Assembly: GCF_009729075.1 (NCBI RefSeq)
Contig: NZ_VTGY01000015.1
Span: forward strand, 310,001 to 374,000
Length of the DNA: 64,000 nucleotides
Origin: Mycolicibacterium sp. CBMA 226
GTDB lineage: Bacteria > Actinomycetota > Actinomycetes > Mycobacteriales > Mycobacteriaceae
Reading direction: 5' to 3'
Shown here: one piece after another, positions 1 to 8,293 of the stretch
Layout: every line of letters starts with the position of its first letter
Numbering within the stretch: the stretch's first letter is position 1
The notes under the pieces: generated by a model
The model's input: the letters and a program-made list of their open reading frames with translations, nothing else
Database searches by the model: none
Told to the model about the DNA's origin: nothing
Position numbers and translations under genes: made by a program

Positions 1-1
1 C

Positions 2-418
2 GGCATCCAGGTGCTGGCCCGCGCCGAGACGCTCGCCGCGGCAGGCGCGCCCGTCGGGACCTACTTCTTGCAAGCGGCCATCGCCGCATGTCATGCGCGC
101 GCGATGCGGGCCGAGGACACCGAGTGGCAGCGGATCGCGGACCTGTACGACGTGCTGGCGCTCGCCGCGCCCGGCCCCGTGATCGAGGTGAACCGCGCAG
201 TGGCCCACGGGCGTGCCCATGGGCCGGAAGCGGGGCTGGCGGTGCTCGACGCGCTCGGTCCCGACCCGCTGCCCAGATCACCGCTGCCGCACGCGGTGCG
301 GGGCGATCTGTTGGAGCGTCTGGGGCGGACGGCCGAGGCGTCGGCAGCGTTCGCGCACGCCGCCGCACTCAGCACCAACGAGGCCGAGCGCTCGCTGCTG
401 CTCCGTCGGGCCACGTGA
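2..418 (+). CDS. ECF sigma factor, C-terminal part (cut by window start)
   Basis: Only the last 138 or so codons are in the window; the frame is open from base 2 and stops at 416-418. The visible part is an alanine-rich helical repeat region with motifs typical of the C-terminal extension of ECF42-type sigma factors (DUF6596/TPR-like): YFLQAAIAACHARA, then DLYDVL, then PVIEVNRAVA. The sigma-2 and sigma-4 DNA-binding regions must lie upstream, outside the window. In this family the extension is thought to control sigma activity without a classical anti-sigma factor. No promoter or partner is visible. The family call is good; the regulated process is unknown. Confidence 0.75.
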   Translation, partial: GIQVLARAETLAAAGAPVGTYFLQAAIAACHARAMRAEDTEWQRIADLYDVLALAAPGPVIEVNRAVAHGRAHGPEAGLAVLDALGPDPLPRSPLPHAVRGDLLERLGRTAEASAAFAHAAALSTNEAERSLLLRRAT

Positions 419-554
419 CTAGGTGCCGGGCTGTAATGGCGCGTTAAGAAGCCGCAAGTTTTTCGGCATCTTGCGTCAAGGCTGCGGCAGCAACTGCTTC
501 CGTATCTGGTGTTGCAGGTAGAGCTGTAGGTAGGTCTTGCACTAGGAGGTTCTG

Positions 555-1241
555 ATGTTGCTGTCGGCAGCATTGAGTACGTGGTGGTCGGGTATCGCGG
601 TACGCCACCATCCGGCGCGATTGGTGCTCGCGGCCGGCGATCCGCCTTTTGAACCGCCCCTGCCGGGTATTGAAATTGCACGCTCTGTAGCAGGTTTGGG
701 TGATCCGGAGTTTGCGCGATGGGTGGTGGGGCACCGGCAGCCCGTAGATGCGGTGGGCGCAATCGAACTCGATACCGCGCTCACCGCTGGCGTCCCGCCC
801 GCCCAGATCGGCGTGCACTGTGATGATCTGACCTCGAATGAAATGCTGTGGGCTGCAAGCATTGGCGTTGGGCGTCTGGTGATTTCGTCGACGCACCAGG
901 CAGATGTGTTGTCGGCTGTCCGCGGTCCGAAGCCGGTGAACGTCTGGCTGCAGTCGGGCAGTGGGTGCTGCGTGCTGCGTGGGCGTCCCTCGCTGCGCCT
1001 GGTCGGACTCGATGCGCATCGTGGCGATGAGGATTATGCAGATCTGGTCGACCACCTCATCGGCGAGATGGCTGACGTCCGTCGAGAAAGCCGTGTTGTG
1101 GTTGGCCGCCTTGGCATTTCCGGCGTCCACGTGAATAGCGACACCGTCTACGAAATCGATGACGCGGTGACGGACGGCTGCATCCGGTACCGCGTGCCCC
1201 GCCCGCAGTTGTTGCTCAGTGGTTCGTTGGTGACGGCGTAA
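555..1241 (+). CDS. Short protein resembling a PLP decarboxylase barrel (LysA-like), function unknown
   Basis: A 228-residue protein with a strong ribosome binding site, AGGAGG at 544-549, five bases before the ATG. Residues about 55-130 (AIELDTALTAG, GVHCDD, GVGRLVISS) read like the N-terminal alanine-racemase-fold barrel of diaminopimelate/ornithine decarboxylases, where a 'FHGNNK' strand is followed by a 'GVG-IVVDS' strand. It is about half the length of LysA and has no recognisable C-terminal beta domain or its catalytic cysteine motif. I cannot point to a convincing PLP-binding lysine. It may be a degenerate paralogue or a regulatory barrel. The gene is probably real because of its RBS; the fold assignment is tentative. 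Confidence 0.55.
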   Translation: MLLSAALSTWWSGIAVRHHPARLVLAAGDPPFEPPLPGIEIARSVAGLGDPEFARWVVGHRQPVDAVGAIELDTALTAGVPPAQIGVHCDDLTSNEMLWAASIGVGRLVISSTHQADVLSAVRGPKPVNVWLQSGSGCCVLRGRPSLRLVGLDAHRGDEDYADLVDHLIGEMADVRRESRVVVGRLGISGVHVNSDTVYEIDDAVTDGCIRYRVPRPQLLLSGSLVTA

Positions 1242-1251
1242 CCCAGCAGGA

Positions 1252-1842
1252 CTAGGCCGGCTTCTTGGTCAGGTCGGCGTTCTCGTCCTCCTGGATTGCG
1301 ACGCCGTCCTTCTGAGACGTCGACTCGATGGAGCCGATCGAGGAGTTCAGGTCGGTGATGCCACTGGCGTCGCCGCCCTTGAGTTTGTCGAACGCGGCCT
1401 GCACGGTGTCTCCGAGCTTGTCGAGCGGCGCGATGATCGCCTTGCACAACGTCGGGTCGGCCTGCACGTCGGCAGCCGCGAGCCGCACTTCCCGTTTCAC
1501 GAACAGCGCGGCCAGGCCGCCCTTGACGAATGCGGTGATACGGCCGTTGGCGCCCTTCTTGAACGTGCCGGCCTGGAACGGCTTCCACAACCAGCGGTGG
1601 AACGCGCCGAAGGCCAGGCCACTGTGCGCGACGAACTTGGTCTTGGCGAACGACGTGGTGGCCTGCGCCGGGCACGTCTGGGAGATCGGCGCGGCGTCAC
1701 CGGCATCGCCCGACGGATCCGCGGGAATCGATTCCGACGACGACGCTTCGTTGCCCGTCGTGGCTTGTTTGTGCCCGCAGCCGCCCACCAGCAGGACGAC
1801 GGGGATGACCAGGGCAGCGATCAGACGGACCAGCGTGTTCAC
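1252..1842 (-). CDS. Putative mycobacterial lipoprotein
   Basis: A 196-residue protein starting at a GTG with GGAGGT five bases upstream (reverse strand, near 1848-1853). The N-terminus is a lipoprotein signal: a short basic start, a hydrophobic stretch, and the lipobox LVGGC with Cys22, so the mature protein should be lipid-anchored outside the membrane. A Ser/Glu/Asp-rich linker (about 30-55) precedes an alpha-helical domain with two Cys (CPAQ near 57 and LCKAI near 133) that may form a disulfide. It converges with the preceding gene with only 10 bases between stops. I do not recognise a family with known function. Confidence 0.7.
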   Translation of the reverse strand: MNTLVRLIAALVIPVVLLVGGCGHKQATTGNEASSSESIPADPSGDAGDAAPISQTCPAQATTSFAKTKFVAHSGLAFGAFHRWLWKPFQAGTFKKGANGRITAFVKGGLAALFVKREVRLAAADVQADPTLCKAIIAPLDKLGDTVQAAFDKLKGGDASGITDLNSSIGSIESTSQKDGVAIQEDENADLTKKPA

Positions 1843-2115
1843 GAGTTACCTCCAGCAAAGTTGGCTCGGTTCCAGGACCGCGCGAAGCTAGCACTCGAAG
1901 CTGGGTGTTTGGTGGCAATTGATCGGGGCGAGGTCATCGGTTTCGTTCAGCGGAGACGGTGGAACCCCCTGACATGCAAGAACTGCTGGTTGGGGCGAGA
2001 CGGTGGGCCAGGCTCACCCGGGCCTGTGGTGGTTGACCATCGTCAAGCATTGGGTGACCATTAGCTGAAGCGGCGGGGTCCTCATGGGGTCGCGAGCGTC
2101 GACGCGAGGCGGTGA

Positions 2116-2898
2116 GCGGCCATCTCAGAACTGCTCGTAGAACTCCGCCAGGCGATCGACCGAAGCGAACTCTCGCTGGTTTATCAGCCCAAGTTCGACG
2201 CGCGCACCGCCGCGGTCGTGGGGGTGGAGGCGTTGCTGCGATGGCGGCATCTCGACCGCGGGTTGCTGCGACCTCACGACTTCCTGCCGTTGGTCCGCGA
2301 GCATGGCCTGATGGGGCAGGCCACGAGCTTGGTCGTGAACATGGCACTCGACGACGCCGAGCGTTGGTACGCCGCCGGGGCAGAAGTGCCTGTGGCGGTT
2401 AATCTCTTCGCGCCGCTGCTGAGCGACTTGAACCTGCCGGACCACCTGAGTCGGGCGCTCGACGACCGGGGACTGGCACCGTCGGCCCTCGCCGTCGAGA
2501 TCACCGAAGACCTGTTCGTCGACAACATGGAAGACACCCGGACGGTGCTGACGGGCTTGGTCGACCGCGGCATCAGGATCGCCCTCGACGACTTCGGCAC
2601 CGGGTACTCCGCGCTCACCTACCTGTCCGACCTGCCGATCGACGAGATCAAGCTGGACCACGACTTCATCGCCCGGGCCGCGGTCGACGAGCGAGCCGCA
2701 ATGGTGGTGCAAACCATCATCGACCTCGCGCACAAGCTCGGCTTCGGGACCGTCGCCGAGGGGATCGAGAGCGCCGAATCAGCCGCGCAGTTGCGGGATT
2801 TCGGCTGCGATGTGCTGCAGGGGTTCTTCCTCAGCCCGCCGCTGCCGGCGGCCGAGGTGCCCGGTGTGGTGGGTGCGGGCGCACGGTTGACGTTCTAG
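2116..2898 (+). pseudogene. EAL-domain (c-di-GMP phosphodiesterase) remnant lacking its N-terminus
   Basis: The reading frame from 2116 to the stop at 2896-2898 encodes an almost complete EAL domain: LVYQPKFD, the signature VEALLRW, VNLFAPLL, VEITED, DDFGTGYS, the catalytic lysine in DEIKLDHDF, VAEGIES and QGFFLSPP. EAL domains hydrolyse cyclic di-GMP, and these motifs carry the metal- and substrate-binding residues. The frame is blocked by TGA at 2113-2115, immediately before a segment (ELLVELRQAIDRSELSLVYQ) that normally links a GGDEF or sensor domain to EAL. No ATG, GTG or TTG lies between that stop and the domain; the first GTG (2218) is already inside it. The upstream 270 bases contain no GGDEF coding in any frame. 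It looks like a 5'-truncated gene, though expression from a non-canonical start cannot be excluded. Confidence 0.7.
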
Positions 2899-2983
2899 TT
2901 GGCGTTCGCGCCGCGCGCGGGGTCGGGGGCGGGTTCAGAGACTCGGTGCCCACGTCATAGGTTGATAGCCGCTTGATCACCAA

Positions 2984-3057
2984 GCCCCCATAGCCCAATT
3001 GGCAGAGGCAGCGGACTTAAAATCCGCCAAGTGTCGGTTCGAGTCCGACTGGGGGCA
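2984..3057 (+). tRNA. tRNA-Leu (anticodon UAA) with short variable loop
   Basis: A cloverleaf can be drawn directly. The acceptor stem GCCCCCA (2984-2990) pairs with TGGGGGC (3050-3056), a D arm follows, the anticodon stem is GCGGA/TCCGC (3011-3015/3023-3027) with loop CTTAAAA, and the T arm is GTCGG-TTCGAGT-CCGAC. The anticodon is TAA at 3018-3020, reading the leucine codon UUA. CCA is not encoded. The variable region between the anticodon and T stems is only five bases (CAAGT), whereas leucine tRNAs normally have a long class II variable arm. The identity as leucine rests on the anticodon alone. Confidence 0.9.
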
Positions 3058-3268
3058 CTCAACTCCCCGGGTGCCACGAAGGTCTGATGACGTTGGCGCC
3101 CCGAGCGACGTTCGCTGGTACTCAATCCAGGTGGCAATAAATATCGCTCTTTGGGCTATGGTGCGGCCCGATTAGGGGGACGATCGTAGAACGTGTCAAC
3201 CAATCACATTCTCAGCCCGCTAAGGCCGAGGCAGTGCCGCCGTGGTGGCACAGAGAGAAGGCACCACC

Positions 3269-3568
3269 ATGACATACGCAGAGTTGGGAATCTCGGCACT
3301 GCTGTTGGTGGTGGTGCTGGGTGAAGCCGTTCGTGCGACAGCCTCCCGTCTGCGCCGCATCCGCCGCGCCAGGGTGTCGGATCGACGACCGGTCCAGAAG
3401 AATCATGGAACACATTCGGCACCAAGGGATTACCGAACCGACGCCCCAGCCAATTCAAAGGGTTTGCGACTGGCCATGGAACGTTCACATGCCAAGCGGG
3501 AGCAACGGCGCCGCGAGAAGAGAGAATTCCAAGCCTGGCTGGAGATCACCTCGGAACCACTGTGGTGA
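3269..3568 (+). CDS. Small single-pass membrane protein with a basic tail, unknown
   Basis: 99 residues from the ATG at 3269, preceded by a purine-rich GAGAGAAGG. A GTG at 3242 would add nine residues but has no RBS. One hydrophobic segment (ISALLLVVVLGEAV, about residues 7-22) is followed by a strongly basic, Arg-rich cytoplasmic-type tail containing KREQRRREKREF. No known domain recognised. It lies between the tRNA and the cutinase gene on the same strand. Confidence 0.5.
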   Translation: MTYAELGISALLLVVVLGEAVRATASRLRRIRRARVSDRRPVQKNHGTHSAPRDYRTDAPANSKGLRLAMERSHAKREQRRREKREFQAWLEITSEPLW

Positions 3569-3617
3569 CCGATCAAACACGTTGCGAAGCTGTCCCACCG
3601 TCCTACGATCGGTCGGT

Positions 3618-4244
3618 ATGACCCGCAAGCTCGCGTTGATCGTCACCTTTGCCGCTATGGCTCCGGTCGTTCCGACAATCGCATCTACGCCCGCCATCGC
3701 CGCGCCGTGCCCCGACGTCCAGGTCGTGTTCGCCCGCGGCACCACCGAGCCGCCGGGTCTGGGTAGTGTCGGTAGTCCCTTCGTCGACGACCTGCGTACC
3801 CGGGTTGCGCCGCGCACCGTTGATGCCACGGCGGTCGACTACCCGGCGAGCAACGACTTCGCCGTCAGCACCCCGGCCGGTATCGATGCCGCGCGGTCGG
3901 TCATCGAGTCCACCGCCGCCAATTGCCCGAAGACCAAGATGGTGCTCGGCGGTTACTCGCAGGGTGCGGCAGTCATCGAAGGCGCCACCAACGCGGCACC
4001 GCAGCTCGCCAGTCGCGTGGCCGCCACCGCACTCTTTGGTGCGCCGCGCACCGGTTTCTCGGCGATGCTCGCCGGCGGGCCGTTGCCGGAGTTGGCGCCG
4101 CAGTACGTTGCCAATTCCATCGATCAGTGCGCCGAGGCTGACCCGATCTGCTCGGAAGGCGGCTTCGACCCCGGCGCCCACGGTTCCTATGTTCAGTCCG
4201 GAAAGGTCACGCAAGCAGCCGATTTCGCGGCGAGCCGGCTCTAG
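3618..4244 (+). CDS. Secreted cutinase-family serine esterase
   Basis: 208 residues. A Sec signal peptide (about 1-29, ending PAIAA) precedes the mature CPDVQVVFARGT start typical of cutinases. The catalytic triad is visible: Ser114 in GGYSQG, Asp175 in ADPIC and His188 in AHGSY, with cysteines around 31/103 and 171/178 placed for the two family disulfides. Mycobacterial cutinase-like proteins act outside the cell as esterases, lipases or phospholipases on hydrophobic substrates. The following dehydrogenase gene begins 15 bases downstream, so the two may be co-transcribed. The in-frame open region upstream of 3618 has no signal peptide and is not part of the gene. Confidence 0.92.
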   Translation: MTRKLALIVTFAAMAPVVPTIASTPAIAAPCPDVQVVFARGTTEPPGLGSVGSPFVDDLRTRVAPRTVDATAVDYPASNDFAVSTPAGIDAARSVIESTAANCPKTKMVLGGYSQGAAVIEGATNAAPQLASRVAATALFGAPRTGFSAMLAGGPLPELAPQYVANSIDQCAEADPICSEGGFDPGAHGSYVQSGKVTQAADFAASRL

Positions 4245-4259
4245 AACGGAGACATCGAA

Positions 4260-5402
4260 ATGACCGAAGTACCCGAGACCGCCTTGGAATTGCGGTCGTT
4301 GGTGACAGCGGACGGCAGGCTCGAACTCTCGCTGCACGACGTGGAGGTCCCGACCCCGACCGCCGACCAGGTCGTCGTCCGGGTCGAGGCATCGCCGGTC
4401 AATCCGTCGGATCTGGGACTGTTGATTCCTGGCGCCGACATGTCGGCCGCGACGGTCACGGGCACCCCTGAGCGTCCCGTCGTCATCGCGCCGCTGCCGC
4501 CCGGAGCACTGGCGCAGTTGTCGGTCCGCGTCGATCAATCACTGCCCGTCGGCAACGAAGGCGCGGGCACGGTCGTGGCCGCGGGGGAGTCGGCCGCCGC
4601 GCAGGCGCTCCTGGGCAAGGTGGTGGGTATCGCCGGCGGCGCCATGTACTCGCAGTACCGCGTCGTCAATGCCGCTGCGTGCCTCGTGCTGCGCGACAGC
4701 GCGACGGCGCGGGACGGAGCGTCGTCGTTCGTCAATCCGCTGACGGCATTGGGCATGGTGGAAACCATGCGCCGAGAAGGACACTCGGCTCTGGTGCACA
4801 CGGCGGCGGCGTCGAACCTGGGTCAGATGCTGGTCAAGATCTGCCTCGCCGACGGGGTGCCACTGGTCAACATCGTCCGCAAGGCCGAGCAGGAGGAAAT
4901 CCTGCGCGACCTCGGCGCCGCCTACGTATGTAACTCCACCGCACCGACTTTCGAGCGGGACCTCGTCGACGCGCTCAAAGCCACGTCTGCGACGCTGGCC
5001 TTCGACGCCACCGGCGGCGGCACGCTGGCGAGCCAGATCCTCAACGGCATGGAGCAGGCCGCCAACGCGACGGCGACCCAGTATTCGCGCTACGGGTCGG
5101 CCGTCCACAAGCAGGTGTACATCTACGGCAGTCTCGACACCAGTCCCACTGTGCTCACTCGAAGTTTCGGTATGGCGTGGGGTGTGGGTGGCTGGCTGCT
5201 CACGCCGTTCCTTGCCGGCGCGGGCGCGGAGGTCATCGGCAGGCTGCGGGCCCGCGTCGCAGCGGAGCTCACGACCACCTTCGCGAGCACCTACACGCAA
5301 GAGGTTTCCCTGGCCGGTCTACTTCAGCCCGAGGCGTTCAACAGCTATCTCAAGAAGGCGACCGGCGAGAAGTTCCTCGTCACGCCGCAGGCGGCCCCTT
5401 AG
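4260..5402 (+). CDS. Medium-chain dehydrogenase/reductase (quinone-reductase-like)
   Basis: A 380-residue member of the MDR superfamily. The N-terminal GroES-like fold is seen at VVVRVEASPVNPSDLG (about 40-56) and VGNEGAGTVVAAG (about 97-110). The nucleotide-binding half contains the segment HTAAASNLGQMLVK (about 181-194) and FDATGGG (about 248). No catalytic or structural zinc-ligand cysteines are visible, which fits the zinc-independent quinone oxidoreductase branch. The likely cofactor is NADPH; the substrate is unknown. It follows the cutinase gene on the same strand. Confidence 0.8.
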   Translation: MTEVPETALELRSLVTADGRLELSLHDVEVPTPTADQVVVRVEASPVNPSDLGLLIPGADMSAATVTGTPERPVVIAPLPPGALAQLSVRVDQSLPVGNEGAGTVVAAGESAAAQALLGKVVGIAGGAMYSQYRVVNAAACLVLRDSATARDGASSFVNPLTALGMVETMRREGHSALVHTAAASNLGQMLVKICLADGVPLVNIVRKAEQEEILRDLGAAYVCNSTAPTFERDLVDALKATSATLAFDATGGGTLASQILNGMEQAANATATQYSRYGSAVHKQVYIYGSLDTSPTVLTRSFGMAWGVGGWLLTPFLAGAGAEVIGRLRARVAAELTTTFASTYTQEVSLAGLLQPEAFNSYLKKATGEKFLVTPQAAP

Positions 5403-5636
5403 CGCGCGGGAACGCATGGCGTCGACTGATTTGCTGACGGCCGTCATCACATCGGCGGCAACCACCTTGTGATGGTGTGACGGTGGCCAACGGGTAGCCG
5501 CCGCGTCAATTTACGGTTTGCCAGAGGTTTGTCATTTGTCCGCCGCCAGACGGTCGGCGGTCGTACCCTGCATTTCAGTCTCGATCAAGGCCGGACAACG
5601 GCGTCCGGCCACACCTCGATCTGACGCTGGAGTGCC

Positions 5637-6902
5637 ATGACGAAACCACGGCCGCCATTGCAGCCGCTGCCGCCCGTCGCTGAGGGCCAGATCCATGCGC
5701 CGCTCAACCGAGATCGAACGCCGCCGTACAAGATCGCCGGCTTGCTCATGGCCATCGTCGCCGCCGCCGGGCTGACGCTGACGTGGCTCCAGTTCCGCGG
5801 GGCGTTCGACACCAAGGCCCAGGTTTACGTGCTGGCGAGTCGCGCCGGGTTGTCGATGGACAACGGCTCCAAGGTCACCTACAACGGCGTGCCGATCGGG
5901 CGGTTGAAGGGCACCGAAGTGGTGACCACCGCCGGCGAGCGGCCGGAAGCCAAACTCATCCTCGACGTCGATCCGCAATATCTGAGCGTGCTGCCCCGCA
6001 ACGTGGACGTGAAGCTGCTCGCCACAACGGTATTCGGCAACAAGTACATCTCCATGACCTCGCCGCCGAACCCGACGCCACAGCGCCTCAAGGCCGGCGA
6101 CACCGTGAACGCCGTCAGCGTCACCACCGAGTTCAACACACTGTTCGAGACCATCACCGCGATCTCCGAGCAGGTCGACCCGGTGAAGTTGAACCAGACG
6201 CTGACTGCCGCGGCACAGGCGCTGGACGGCCTGGGCGACAAGTTCGGCCAGTCACTGGTCAACGGCGACGTCATCCTTGCCGACCTCAATCAGCGGATGC
6301 CGTCGATCCGGCACGACAACCGGGCCCTTGCCGATCTGGCCGAGGTCTACGCGAACGCGTCCCCGGATTTGTGGGACGGCCTCAAGAACGCGGTGACCAC
6401 CGAGCGCACCTTGAACGACCAGCGGGGCGACATCGACCAGGCGCTGATGGCATCGGTCGGGTTCGGCAACACCGGTGGCGACATCTTTGAACGCGGCGGC
6501 CCGTATCTCGTCCGTGGCGCCCAGGACCTGCTGCCGACCTCCCAGTTGCTGGACCGATACAGCCCCGAGATCGACTGCGGCATAAGGGCTCTCCCGCGCG
6601 CCGTGCAGGCCACGTCCTTCGCCGTGGGCGGCAATGGTTACTCGCTGATATCGCACACCGCGCTCGTCGGCGCGGCGAACCCGTACGTCTACCCCGACAA
6701 CCTGCCGCGGATCAACGCCAGGGGAGGGCCCATGGGCCGCCCGGGCTGTTGGACGGTCACCAGAGACATCTGGCCCATGCCGTACATGGTCATGGACACC
6801 GGTGCCTCGATCGCGCCGTACAACCATTTCGGCCTCGGATCACCGTTCGCATCCGAGTACGTGTGGGGTCGCCAGGACGGCGAAAACACCATCAACCCGT
6901 GA
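5637..6902 (+). CDS. Orphan MCE-family (MceA-like) protein
   Basis: 421 residues starting ATG after a 234-base intergenic gap. A Pro-rich cytoplasmic N-terminus is followed by one membrane segment (about 34-52) and the MCE/MlaD domain (about 58-135: DTKAQVYVLASRAGLSMDNG, VTYNGVPIGRLKG). The long helical region and C-terminal part resemble Mce1A-type proteins (DUF3407). Mce proteins form hexameric substrate-binding tunnels for lipid import with YrbE permeases and an ATPase. None of the usual yrbEA/B, mceB-F or mas genes flank this one, so it must use partners encoded elsewhere or act differently. The gene appears intact. Confidence 0.88.
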   Translation: MTKPRPPLQPLPPVAEGQIHAPLNRDRTPPYKIAGLLMAIVAAAGLTLTWLQFRGAFDTKAQVYVLASRAGLSMDNGSKVTYNGVPIGRLKGTEVVTTAGERPEAKLILDVDPQYLSVLPRNVDVKLLATTVFGNKYISMTSPPNPTPQRLKAGDTVNAVSVTTEFNTLFETITAISEQVDPVKLNQTLTAAAQALDGLGDKFGQSLVNGDVILADLNQRMPSIRHDNRALADLAEVYANASPDLWDGLKNAVTTERTLNDQRGDIDQALMASVGFGNTGGDIFERGGPYLVRGAQDLLPTSQLLDRYSPEIDCGIRALPRAVQATSFAVGGNGYSLISHTALVGAANPYVYPDNLPRINARGGPMGRPGCWTVTRDIWPMPYMVMDTGASIAPYNHFGLGSPFASEYVWGRQDGENTINP

Positions 6903-6905
6903 GCA

Positions 6906-7260
6906 TTGATAGAACAACCGCTGTCGTTCCGCCTCTTCACCACCGCACGAACCGTCGGGGCCCTGATGATCTACGCGAACGAGCCCAACGCATTCGACCG
7001 GCACGCCGAGGAGATCGCTACGCGGTCGCCACGCACACCGCGCTGATTGCGGGTGACCAGCAGCCACGTGATCTGGTGCGTCAAGTACTGGACAACTGGG
7101 GCGTCGTCGCAGAGGCGAAATCGCTTCTGATGGAACGCTTTCAGATCGGTGGTGGGGAGGCGTTCCAGATGCTGAAACGTCTGTCGCTGAGCAGCAGCGC
7201 CGACCTGGCCCGACTGTCGCAACAGTTGATCGACAAGACCAAGCAGCTCTACAGGACATT
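6906..7260 (+). pseudogene. Frameshifted GAF-ANTAR regulator remnant
   Basis: Two pieces of one protein lie in different frames. In the frame of 6906, SFRLFTTARTVGALMIYANE and NAFDRHAEEI are the end of a GAF domain, then the frame hits TGA at 7044. From about 7017 another frame continues the expected sequence YAVATHTALIAGD and runs into an ANTAR RNA-binding domain (VVAEAKSLLMERF, GEAFQMLKRLS, LSQQLIDK) to about 7240. The ANTAR frame has no stop of its own and runs antisense through the next gene to 7699. The GAF start is also missing. ANTAR proteins bind paired hairpins in leaders to prevent termination. This copy lacks its 5' end, has a frame change near 7015-7020 and has lost its 3' end. 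Confidence 0.75.
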
Positions 7261-8004
7261 CTCGGGGCCCACGGCCGCCCACACGATTTTGCCGGTCGGC
7301 GTCGGCAGGTTTCCCCATCCGCGAGTCAGCGCAGTCACCATGGCCAGGCCGGATAGCTGGCGGGTACCGGAACGAGCGTCTTCCCTGCGCTGCGCCAGCG
7401 CGGTACTGGCGTCCTCGACCGCTACTGCGACCAGGCGGCCGTCGTACTCCACCCGTAGCGTGGGCGCGGAGTCGGTGTGCCGCAGCACGTTTTCGACGAA
7501 GGCTGTGGCGACGGTTGCCGCGACCGGGATCAGAGGGGCGCACGACCATCCGGACAGCCAGCCGCCAACCAATCGTTGTGCGTCGACGATGCTACTGACG
7601 TGCGGAGGAAGTTCGGCACGTGCCCGACGCCTCGGTCGGGGCCACTCGTCGCCCACCGACTGCAGCGCTGCCTGCATTGTGGCGAATGCCGGCACGTAAC
7701 GCGTGACACCGCAATGGCGGATGAGCCGGCGGGTCTCATCATTGGCGCACACCAGCACGATCGGCACGTCAGGCCAGGTCCTCACGTGCCAACGGGCACT
7801 TGAGAACGCCGACCATGCCGACGCGTCAGGTACGCGCAACTCATTGACATCGACGATCACTACACGGGGTTCGTCCAATGCGGCATTGACCACGCTGTCG
7901 CGCAACATGCGATATGACACACCATTGAGTTCGCCGGTGCAGCGCAACGTGTATTCACCGCACCCCCCGAAGACAGGTGGGCTGACTCGCAGTAACTCAG
8001 CCAC
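7249..8004 (-). CDS. STAS domain fused to HATPase_c (anti-sigma-type) domain
   Basis: 251 residues from the GTG at 8004. Residues about 5-105 form a STAS/anti-anti-sigma-like domain (TLRCTGELNGVSYRMLRDSV, RVVIVDVNELRVPDASAW), with Ala-Ser where the phosphorylatable serine region of SpoIIAA-type proteins lies. The rest resembles an anti-sigma histidine-kinase-like ATPase: AATVATAFVENVLRHT is the N box. G boxes are weak (SGLAMVTALTRGWG). The family pair normally occurs as separate antagonist and kinase, so a fusion implies an internally controlled sigma switch. An in-frame ATG at 8109 is open but encodes a Trp/Cys/Arg-rich stretch unlike a protein, so I prefer the GTG. It overlaps the 3' end of the broken GAF-ANTAR gene. 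Confidence 0.68.
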   Translation of the reverse strand: MAELLRVSPPVFGGCGEYTLRCTGELNGVSYRMLRDSVVNAALDEPRVVIVDVNELRVPDASAWSAFSSARWHVRTWPDVPIVLVCANDETRRLIRHCGVTRYVPAFATMQAALQSVGDEWPRPRRRARAELPPHVSSIVDAQRLVGGWLSGWSCAPLIPVAATVATAFVENVLRHTDSAPTLRVEYDGRLVAVAVEDASTALAQRREDARSGTRQLSGLAMVTALTRGWGNLPTPTGKIVWAAVGPENVL

Positions 8005-8293
8005 CGGCGCCTGCCATGAACACCGGACAATTCGGCTGCACAACCAGAAACGGCGAACAGCGGCTCGGCACCATCTGACTGTGCACTTCGCTACCTCCCG
8101 TGGGGGCATCTGTGGCTAGCTGTGCCATGAGGTTCCAACCGTTCCGAGCGACGGAATTCCGCCCAGTGATCTTTCTACCCAGTGGCGCTTGGGTGAAACG
8201 GTGTGCCGTGGTTCCGCGCCGCGTGGCAGATGCTGAGGCTGAGTTGCATGCGGTCACGGGGCAGGTGGTCGTTAGTCCCGCTGTCGGCGCGGG

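Noticed and set aside
2984..4260. Integrated element at the tRNA gene
   Set aside because: No integrase, no repeated tRNA 3' end found downstream, and the next genes (cutinase, dehydrogenase) are ordinary chromosomal types.
7997..8257. Small minus-strand ORF ending just inside the STAS-HATPase start
   Set aside because: No RBS or recognisable sequence; could be upstream leader. Not enough evidence for a gene.
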